Shown here piece by piece: positions 58,605 through 64,000 of a stretch of 64,000 nt of DNA. Both the position numbers and the translations under genes were made by a program. Below the pieces are notes generated by a model. That model made no database searches, was not told the origin of the DNA, and saw nothing but the letters and a program-made list of their open reading frames with translations. The DNA is from Bacteroidota bacterium (GTDB taxonomy: Bacteria; Bacteroidota; Bacteroidia; Flavobacteriales; Flavobacteriaceae), in assembly GCA_023446155.1 (NCBI GenBank), contig JAEXIT010000017.1, forward strand, positions 682,001 to 746,000, given 5' to 3'. Within the stretch, counting starts at the first letter, position 1. The number at the start of each line of letters is the position of its first letter.

Positions 58605-59579
58605 TTAAAATAAATCGTTAGCGGTAATACTTTTATCATGTTTGGTATAGTCAACCGGGCGTTTGGCGAAGAAATCATCCAGGCTGTTCGCAAATACTTC
58701 TTCTTCAAACCATGCCATGGTCTGGTATTCTTCCGGAGAAACGTAAAATACCTTCTCGATACCAATCTGACTAAGACTTTCGTCAATACGGAACTTCATA
58801 AAATTCACCAAATCGTGTTTTTTAATGATTTCAATTTCACCTTCTTCAAAGATCCAGTCGAGAATATCGGATTCTACACTGATGGAATCTTTAACACTTT
58901 CGCGGATCAGGGCGATGGTTTCTGCATCAAAATATTCCGGGTGTTCTTCGCGAATTTTATTTACGATATAGATACCGGCATTCGCGTGAACCTGCTCGTC
59001 AACCGAAGTCCAGGCAATAATATTGCTTACGTTTTTCATATAACCTTTAAAACGGGTAAAGGCAAGAATAATCGCAAACTGACTGAATAATGATACGTTT
59101 TCGATTAGAATACTAAACAGTATCAGGGCTACGACATATTTTTTATTGTCTTCCGAACGGGTGTCCTGTAATACTTTCGATAAATAGTTTACCCGTTGCA
59201 TGATTACCGGAATGTCCAGTAATTTTTCGAATTCGTCGTTATATCCCAACACTTCCAGTAAGCGGGAATAGGCCTCCGAATGGCGGAATTCACATTCGGC
59301 AAAAGTACTTCCCAATCCGTTGAATTCCGGTTTTGGGAAATGCTCATAAATATTGCCCCAAAAACTTTTTACCGCCACCTCAATTTGTGCAATGGCCAGT
59401 AAACTATGCTTGATAGCGGTTTTTTCGGCCCGGCTCAGGTGGGAATGGAAATCCTGCGTATCGGCAGTGAAATCAACCTCACTGTGTACCCAGTACGATT
59501 TGTTGATAGCTTCGGTAAATTGAAGTACCTCCGGGTACTCAAATGGTTTATAGTTGATTCGTTTATCGAAAATTGACAT
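58605..59579 (-). CDS. nrdB: Ribonucleoside-diphosphate reductase beta subunit
   Basis: A 324-residue radical-generating subunit. Metal and radical residues are visible in FAECEFRHSEAYSRLL (Glu, His and the radical Tyr), ILIENVSLFSQF (Glu) and TSVDEQVHANAG (Glu, His). There is no N-terminal ATP-cone, the domain found on some Bacteroidetes NrdB proteins. The end DYTKHDKSITANDLF should bind NrdA. First gene of the nrdBA operon. Confidence 0.96.
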   Translation of the reverse strand: MSIFDKRINYKPFEYPEVLQFTEAINKSYWVHSEVDFTADTQDFHSHLSRAEKTAIKHSLLAIAQIEVAVKSFWGNIYEHFPKPEFNGLGSTFAECEFRHSEAYSRLLEVLGYNDEFEKLLDIPVIMQRVNYLSKVLQDTRSEDNKKYVVALILFSILIENVSLFSQFAIILAFTRFKGYMKNVSNIIAWTSVDEQVHANAGIYIVNKIREEHPEYFDAETIALIRESVKDSISVESDILDWIFEEGEIEIIKKHDLVNFMKFRIDESLSQIGIEKVFYVSPEEYQTMAWFEEEVFANSLDDFFAKRPVDYTKHDKSITANDLF

Positions 59580-59630
59580 ATATATAGAATTTAAAATTGA
59601 ACCTGATTTGGGGAGGTAGCGTCGGGCTTT

Positions 59631-59644
59631 TTTCCGATCGGAAA
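59631..59644. promoter_or_regulatory. Palindrome in the nrd leader
   Basis: TTTCCGATCGGAAA, perfect 14-bp palindrome just downstream of the expected nrdB transcription start (about 59660). Candidate operator. Confidence 0.45.
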
Positions 59645-59664
59645 TAAGCTTGTCCGGTATTTTT

Positions 59665-59695
59665 CAAAGGTACGACAAGCCCGATTTTTGGTCAA
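59665..59695 (-). promoter_or_regulatory. Promoter of nrdBA
   Basis: Minus strand: TTG at 59693-59695, 20-base spacer, exact TACCTTTG at 59665-59672. One of the best -33/-7 matches in the window. Confidence 0.75.
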
Positions 59696-59722
59696 CAGAT
59701 TGGAGTAAGAAATCCGGATGTT

Positions 59723-59879
59723 TTATCAACAGCTTGTTATGATCGCGAAAAAAGGAGTTATCAACAACCGGCAATTTCGCGGTAAGTAGTAGCATTGTGG
59801 CGACTTGTCGGTTATCGAAAAAAGTTATAAACAGGTTTTGTTCTGATTCGGTTTTCTGTTTTAAAAGAACTTATCAACA
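59723..59879 (+). promoter_or_regulatory. Cluster of DnaA-box-like sites upstream of nrdBA
   Basis: TTATCAACA at 59723-59731, 59758-59766 and 59871-59879, and TTATAAACA at 59825-59833, all in one orientation. TTATCAACA differs by one base from the DnaA consensus TTATCCACA. They lie about 60-220 bases upstream of the nrd start. The remainder of this 531-base gap holds the nrd promoter and the 60111 gene's promoter and palindrome. Confidence 0.5.
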
Positions 59880-60009
59880 GTTTCACTCTGGAGTTCTTTT
59901 TCACGTCTGTAAAATTGGAGGCAAATAAGACGATTTTATCTAAAATGATTTTAAATAAGAAGTTTGTAGCCGTATTCTGATTTGCTGTTTGGAATCAAAA
60001 AGCTGTGAA

Positions 60010-60036
60010 ATTAAACGCAATTAAGTTGCGTTTAAT
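60010..60036. promoter_or_regulatory. Candidate operator of the thioredoxin-reductase-like gene
   Basis: ATTAAACGCAA-TTAAG-TTGCGTTTAAT, a perfect 11-bp inverted repeat covering the -33 region of the downstream promoter. The regulator is not in view. Confidence 0.6.
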
Positions 60037-60046
60037 GAAATATTAC

Positions 60047-60054
60047 TATTTTTG
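60047..60054 (+). promoter_or_regulatory. -7 element of the thioredoxin-reductase-like gene
   Basis: Exact TATTTTTG, 11 bases after the palindrome; leader of about 50 bases. Confidence 0.62.
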
Positions 60055-60110
60055 TATCCGGAATCACATTGGTTTGTTCCGATGTTTCAATATAAAACAT
60101 AAAAAACGCT

Positions 60111-61022
60111 ATGACACACACGACGTATGATGTTATTATTATAGGAGGGAGTTACTCCGGTTTATCGGCTGCGATGAGTTTGGGACGGGCTTTGCGACGG
60201 GTTTTGGTACTTGACGACGGAAAGCCTTGTAACCGACAGACACCGCATTCGCATAATTTCCTGACACACGACGGAAAAACGCCGCAAGAGATTGCGACAC
60301 TTGCCCGGGAACAGGTTGCCCGTTACAAAACGGTATGTTTTTATAACGATCGGGCAATTGAGGCCAATAAAACAAACGGGAATTTTGAAATCAAAACGGA
60401 TGACGGCAGTATTTTTACCGCCAGGCGGCTTTTATTTGCCACCGGTTTAAAGGACAATTTTCCGGATATTAAAGGATTTGACGCCTGTTGGGGGATTTCG
60501 GTGTTGCATTGTCCGTATTGTCATGGATACGAAGTGAAAGAACAGCCGACCGGAATTATTGCGAATGGGGATATTGCCTTTCACTATGCACAACTCATTT
60601 TTAACTGGACAAAAAAGCTGACGATTTATACCAATGGGAAATCAACACTTACCGCAGTACAGGAACGTTTAATAAAAAGCAATTCTATTGCGATTATAGA
60701 AAAAGAAATCGATTCCTTCGAACACGAAAAGGGATATTTAAAATACATTGTGTTTCAGAATCAGACTAGTGTGCCGCTTCAGGTGGTCTATTCCCGCCCG
60801 GAGTTTGCCCAAAATTGTCGGATACCGGAAACATTTGGCTGCGAAATAAACGAAATGGGCTTGCTAAAAATAGATGCTTCTTTCAAAACTACTGTGGAAG
60901 GCGTATACGCATCGGGCGATTGTTCCAGTATGCGAACCGTGTCAGTTGCCGTCGCTACGGGCACTCAGGCCGGTGCTTTTATCAATAATGACCTGGTAGC
61001 GGAAGAATTTATACGGCTATAA
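60111..61022 (+). CDS. NAD(P)/FAD-dependent oxidoreductase, thioredoxin-reductase-like
   Basis: A 303-residue flavoprotein with FAD-binding DVIIIGGSYSGLSAA, the redox-active pair Cys134-Cys137 in LHCPYCHGYEV, and the C-terminal FAD motif VEGVYASGDCSSM. True TrxB uses a CAxCDG motif; CPYCHG marks the TrxR-like group that includes dithiol oxidases. The NADP-binding motif GxGxxA/G of TrxB is replaced by IANGDIAFHYAQ, so cofactor use may differ. Single gene with a strong palindromic operator. Confidence 0.9.
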   Translation: MTHTTYDVIIIGGSYSGLSAAMSLGRALRRVLVLDDGKPCNRQTPHSHNFLTHDGKTPQEIATLAREQVARYKTVCFYNDRAIEANKTNGNFEIKTDDGSIFTARRLLFATGLKDNFPDIKGFDACWGISVLHCPYCHGYEVKEQPTGIIANGDIAFHYAQLIFNWTKKLTIYTNGKSTLTAVQERLIKSNSIAIIEKEIDSFEHEKGYLKYIVFQNQTSVPLQVVYSRPEFAQNCRIPETFGCEINEMGLLKIDASFKTTVEGVYASGDCSSMRTVSVAVATGTQAGAFINNDLVAEEFIRL

Positions 61023-61110
61023 TTGGTTGATTATGAAAGACTAATGTTTTTAGTCGGTAATAAATGTAAAATTAACCTATCCGGAAGCTTTTTTCCTAGC
61101 CTTAAAATGC

Positions 61111-61118
61111 TATTTTTG
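61111..61118 (+). promoter_or_regulatory. -7 element for the Hc1-like gene
   Basis: Exact TATTTTTG, 29 bases before the ATG. Confidence 0.6.
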
Positions 61119-61147
61119 TTTTTTAATTTTTAACAAAATATAATATT

Positions 61148-61324
61148 ATGAAAGACTTATTAACGAAGATCAACGCCGAAATTGATGCATTCAAAGCCGA
61201 GTCAGAATTACAAGTTGAAAAAGGAAATAAAGCTGCAGGGACAAGAGCACGTAAATCTGCTTTAGAATTAAGCAAATTATTGAAAGAGTTCAGAAAAGTA
61301 TCTGTAGAAGAATCTAAAAAATAA
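61148..61324 (+). CDS. Histone H1-like (Hc1-type) small basic protein
   Basis: A 58-residue helical protein: MKDLLTKINAEIDAFKAE, then EKGNKAAGTRARKSALELSK and LLKEFRKVSVEESKK. This matches the small Hc1-related proteins widespread in Flavobacteria and thought to bind DNA. It has the basic, Lys/Ala-rich middle but lacks the long Lys-rich tail of chlamydial Hc1. It has its own promoter. Confidence 0.88.
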   Translation: MKDLLTKINAEIDAFKAESELQVEKGNKAAGTRARKSALELSKLLKEFRKVSVEESKK

Positions 61325-61380
61325 GACGCTATAGTTAAGGGTATTTCTTTTATAAATACGCCAAACTATAACAACATTGA

Positions 61381-61412
61381 ATGCCACCGACTACCGGTGG
61401 CATTTTGTTTTT
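61381..61412 (+). terminator. Terminator after the Hc1-like gene
   Basis: ATGCCACCG/CGGTGGCAT, perfect 9-bp stem with 5-base loop, followed by TTTGTTTTT. Confidence 0.88.
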
Positions 61413-61430
61413 GGGGCAATCGCTTTTCCG

Positions 61431-61438
61431 TATCTTTG
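61431..61438 (+). promoter_or_regulatory. -7 element for the nucleosidase
   Basis: Exact TATCTTTG. It lies inside the longest possible ORF and so excludes the GTG start at 61397. Confidence 0.6.
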
Positions 61439-61465
61439 TCGGACAAAAACAGGAGTAAGGCTATC

Positions 61466-62107
61466 TTGCCGATCGTCCGCTTAATTTATAAAACTGTGGA
61501 AACCCCATCCAAAACGATAACACAATTATTAAAGGAGAATCCCCTTTATGTATTTGCACTAAATTCTGAAGCCGGAGAATTGTTTCAAAACGAGAAAACC
61601 CTTTTTGTGGGTATCGGAAAAGTCAACGCGGCCTATCATTTAACCCGAGAAATTCAGCAAAACCGACCGGAGTTAATCTTAAACCTCGGATCGGCCGGCA
61701 GTACTACCTTTACTAAAGGGACTGTAGTGTGTTGTACCCGTTTTATCCAACGTGATATGGATGTGAGAGGTTTGGGGTTTGATTTGTATAAAACGCCACT
61801 TTCCGATGAGGAAATCGTATTGGAATACGGGCTAACAGTTCCGGGTTTACCGGAAGGAATTTGTGGTACCGGCGACAACTTTGAAACGAACCACGACACG
61901 ACCGATTATACCGTTGTCGACATGGAGGCTTATGCGATGGCACTAATTGCGAAGCAGGAACAAATTCCGTTTGTATGTCTGAAATACATTTCGGACGGAG
62001 CCGATGGTGCTGCTGCCGAAGACTGGACAATACAGGTTCATAATGCTGCAATTGCCTTTAAAAAAGTACTCGATTCGATTGCGATCGTTTCCCAACCAAC
62101 AGTGTAA
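61466..62107 (+). CDS. Nucleoside phosphorylase/nucleosidase family protein (MTA/SAH nucleosidase-like)
   Basis: A protein of about 213 residues (TTG 61466) or 203 (GTG 61496); no ATG start is available in frame near the promoter. Family motifs are VGIGKVNAAYHL, LILNLGSAG, and VDMEAYAMALIA with KYISDGAD (catalytic Asp). The overall layout is that of the PNP/UDP superfamily, closest to 5'-methylthioadenosine/S-adenosylhomocysteine nucleosidase. The N-terminus is short, so the exact substrate is uncertain. Confidence 0.82.
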   Translation: MPIVRLIYKTVETPSKTITQLLKENPLYVFALNSEAGELFQNEKTLFVGIGKVNAAYHLTREIQQNRPELILNLGSAGSTTFTKGTVVCCTRFIQRDMDVRGLGFDLYKTPLSDEEIVLEYGLTVPGLPEGICGTGDNFETNHDTTDYTVVDMEAYAMALIAKQEQIPFVCLKYISDGADGAAAEDWTIQVHNAAIAFKKVLDSIAIVSQPTV

Positions 62108-62173
62108 GGAGTTATATAAAATGGAGTAGTCTTTTTTATACGAATGGTCTATAAGGGTAGTCCGCTTTTGAAG

Positions 62174-62181
62174 TACTTTTG
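62174..62181 (+). promoter_or_regulatory. -7 element for the GNAT at 62203
   Basis: Exact TACTTTTG, overlapping the TTG that opens the longer frame; supports the ATG at 62203. Confidence 0.58.
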
Positions 62182-62202
62182 AAATGTCAAAAAAATAAAA
62201 CC

Positions 62203-62745
62203 ATGTTATTTTCCATTCAAACACCGTTAGAAAACGATAAAGTCCGATTAGAACCATTACAGGAATCCGATTTTGAGTCCCTTTTTGCCCTGGCATCCGA
62301 CCCTAAAGTTTGGGAACAACATCCAAACAAAGACCGATGGAAAGAAGACATTTTTCGCGTTTTTTTCGACGGTGCAATGCAAAGCAAAGGCGCTTATAAA
62401 ATTGTAGACAAAGCGACGGGCGAAGTTGCCGGATGTACCCGCTTTTACGATTATAATGAAAACGAAAATAGTATTCTAATTGGTTATACTTTTTATGCAG
62501 TACGATTTTGGGGAACCGGAATCAACCCGTCGGTAAAAAGACTAATGATGGACTACGCTTTTCAATTTGTCGACGCAATTGATTTTCATATTGGCGCAAC
62601 CAATTACCGGTCGCAGATTGCCATATCGCGGCTTGGAGTAACTAAGATTGCCGAAGAAAACATAGCCTATCATGGCGAAACGCCCAAGTTGAATTTTATC
62701 TACCGGATCCGGAAACAGGATTGGGAAACCATCGAAAAAATATAA
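62203..62745 (+). CDS. GNAT acetyltransferase, RimJ/RimL-like
   Basis: A 180-residue N-acetyltransferase with VRLEPLQESDFESLFALASD at the start, RFYDYNENENSILIGYTF in the core and WGTGINPSVKRLMMDYAF at the acetyl-CoA site, followed by NYRSQIAISRLGVTKI. It resembles ribosomal-protein alanine acetyltransferases and their relatives; the substrate is open. Confidence 0.9.
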   Translation: MLFSIQTPLENDKVRLEPLQESDFESLFALASDPKVWEQHPNKDRWKEDIFRVFFDGAMQSKGAYKIVDKATGEVAGCTRFYDYNENENSILIGYTFYAVRFWGTGINPSVKRLMMDYAFQFVDAIDFHIGATNYRSQIAISRLGVTKIAEENIAYHGETPKLNFIYRIRKQDWETIEKI

Positions 62746-62760
62746 AAACAGCAATAGTAA

Positions 62761-62794
62761 AAATGACGATTCAAAACGAGTCGTCATTTTTTTT
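62761..62794 (+). terminator. Terminator after the GNAT gene
   Basis: AAATGACGA/TCGTCATTT stem with an 11-base loop followed by T8. Confidence 0.85.
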
Positions 62795-62947
62795 AGAATA
62801 CAGCGGTAGGTATAACGGTCGATTGTAAACAGAGTTCTAAGAAAGCCGGATTATTTGGTTTGGCTATAGCGGATTTAACGCTTATATAACTTTTTTTACC
62901 TTGTATTTGCTTAAATTTATAAGGTTAATCTTTAAAAAACAGTACGT

Positions 62948-63973
62948 ATGAAAGCAGTACGATATTTTGGACATAAAGATGTCAGAGTAGTAACCGATAT
63001 GGAAAAACCGGTTCCGTCGGGGGATGAAGTACTATTGAAAATCGGGGGTGCCGGTGTTTGCCATTCCGATTTACATATTATTGATGAAGGGATTGTTTCC
63101 GGAGTTACGTTTACATTAGGACACGAAAATGCCGGTTGGGTAGAAGAAGTAGGGCAGGATGTAAAGGGTTTTAAAAAAGGCGATGCCGTATTGGTTTACG
63201 GTCCGTGGGGATGCGGCCATTGTAAACCGTGTCAGCATTCTCAGGAAAATTATTGTGATCATCAGTCGGAACAGGCCTTTGGTGGCGGATTAGGCCTTAA
63301 TGGTGGTATGGCCGACTATATGTTGGTGCCGTCTTCCCGTTTGCTGGTACCAATTCACGACCTCGATCCGGTAATTGCAGCCCCTCTGACAGATGCGGCT
63401 TTAACGCCTTATTCGGCCATCAAACGATCGTTACACAAGTTAATGCCGGATGAGTATGTGGTTGTAATCGGAGTAGGAGGATTGGGGCATGTGGCTTTAC
63501 AAATACTAACGGAAATGAGTGGCGCTACGATTATTGCCTGCGATATCACGCCGGAACGACTGGAGTTTGCTAAAAAACTGGGTGCTGCCTATGCGATCAA
63601 CTCGATGGATAAAGATGCTGCGGAACAAATCCAGAAAATTACGGGTATCGGAAAAGCCAAAGTAGTGATCGATTTTGTCGGCGCTTCGTCTACAATAGAC
63701 CTTGGGACAAAAGTAGTTGGTTTGGATGGCGACCTGACTATTGTGGGTTTAGGTGGCGGAAAATACGAATACAATATGAACGGCTTACCATTTGGCGTAA
63801 GTATGACGAATCCGTATTGGGGTTCGCGTACCGAACTAATGGAAGTTATCGGATTGGCCCGCCAAAAGAAAATCCATATTGAAGTTGAAAAATACAATTT
63901 GGACCAGGCTGTGGAAGTATATGACAAACTGCGAAACGGACAGATAAAAGGACGTGCCGTTTTGATTCCTTAA
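62948..63973 (+). CDS. Zinc-dependent alcohol dehydrogenase
   Basis: A 341-residue medium-chain dehydrogenase. Catalytic-zinc ligands Cys38 (GVCHSDLH) and His59-Glu60 (LGHENAG) are present. The structural-zinc site has Cys89, Cys92, Cys95 and Cys103 (CGHCKPC, NYC). A Rossmann segment VVVIGVGGLGHVALQ follows. It resembles NAD-dependent alcohol dehydrogenases of the AdhT/AdhP group. It ends 27 bases before the window edge. Confidence 0.95.
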   Translation: MKAVRYFGHKDVRVVTDMEKPVPSGDEVLLKIGGAGVCHSDLHIIDEGIVSGVTFTLGHENAGWVEEVGQDVKGFKKGDAVLVYGPWGCGHCKPCQHSQENYCDHQSEQAFGGGLGLNGGMADYMLVPSSRLLVPIHDLDPVIAAPLTDAALTPYSAIKRSLHKLMPDEYVVVIGVGGLGHVALQILTEMSGATIIACDITPERLEFAKKLGAAYAINSMDKDAAEQIQKITGIGKAKVVIDFVGASSTIDLGTKVVGLDGDLTIVGLGGGKYEYNMNGLPFGVSMTNPYWGSRTELMEVIGLARQKKIHIEVEKYNLDQAVEVYDKLRNGQIKGRAVLIP

Positions 63974-64000
63974 ATAAGCCAAAGCCTAAAAAAAGCGGTT

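Noticed and set aside
59723..59879. Origin of replication
   Set aside because: No dnaA or other origin-linked gene nearby, sites all in one orientation and no clear AT-rich unwinding element; nrd regulation fits better.
61039..61055. Hairpin GACTAA-N5-TTAGTC after the oxidoreductase gene
   Set aside because: Short AT-rich stem without a T-run; too weak to call a terminator.
1..64000. tRNA or rRNA genes, CRISPR arrays, insertion sequences, phage genes
   Set aside because: Looked for by eye; no cloverleaf with TTCRANNC arm, no spaced direct-repeat array and no transposase or integrase ORF found.

Overview
The window looks like a chromosomal segment of a member of the Flavobacteriaceae, most likely Flavobacterium or a close relative. 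The evidence is the moderately AT-rich sequence, about thirty exact copies of the Bacteroidetes -7 promoter element TAnnTTTG at plausible positions, a T9SS type A sorting domain, a type III glutamine synthetase, a DUF5606 protein, an Hc1-type histone-like protein and Bacteroidetes-style lipoproteins. No rRNA, tRNA, CRISPR array, prophage or insertion sequence was seen. Almost everything is housekeeping or common accessory metabolism.

Layout. 1-3.3 kb: left-facing kdp potassium-pump operon (93-residue ORF, 27-residue ORF, kdpF, kdpA running off the edge) behind a sigma-54-type response regulator. 3.4-9.8 kb: alkaline phosphatase, lysA, threonine aldolase, prfB with its programmed +1 frameshift, and a T9SS-secreted endonuclease I. 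10-13 kb: collagen-like lipoprotein and glutamine synthetase III. 13.1-18.8 kb: a curli-type (type VIII secretion) operon: a 23-unit curlin fibre protein, a CsgB-like protein, a CsgH-CsgE fusion, CsgF, CsgG with a C-terminal barrel, and a lipoprotein with a predicted propeller. This is the most distinctive system in the window. 18.9-31 kb: OmpA-like protein, purM, a Crp-family regulator with an SMR exporter, a methyltransferase, ruvX, mqo, a FUSC protein, def, DUF5606, mazG. 31-37 kb: an acyl-CoA/fatty-acid block (fabF, thiolase, thioesterase) with two TetR regulators whose operators are readable in the DNA, then an LpxA-fold protein and an MFS transporter. 37-50 kb: lipoproteins, patatin, esterase, cardiolipin synthase, phosphoesterase, two HdeD-like proteins, a hydrolase, a decayed gene and a TonB-type outer-membrane receptor. 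50-59.6 kb: GNAT, EamA exporter, hydroxyacyl-CoA dehydrogenase, a DapB homologue lacking the catalytic histidine, aldo-keto reductase, a GntR-controlled TauE/DUF1634 pair, and class I ribonucleotide reductase nrdBA. 60-64 kb: thioredoxin-reductase-like enzyme, Hc1, nucleosidase, GNAT, zinc alcohol dehydrogenase.

How parts work together. The curli genes encode subunits, chaperone, pore and pore-associated factor in one transcription unit. Two regulator/target modules (TetR with thiolase, GntR with TauE) each carry the same palindrome at both the regulator's own promoter and the target's promoter, so the circuits can be inferred from sequence. A family of palindromes built on ACCTGACAGGTTT recurs six times between genes, often beside a separate ordinary terminator, and looks like a REP-type repeat.
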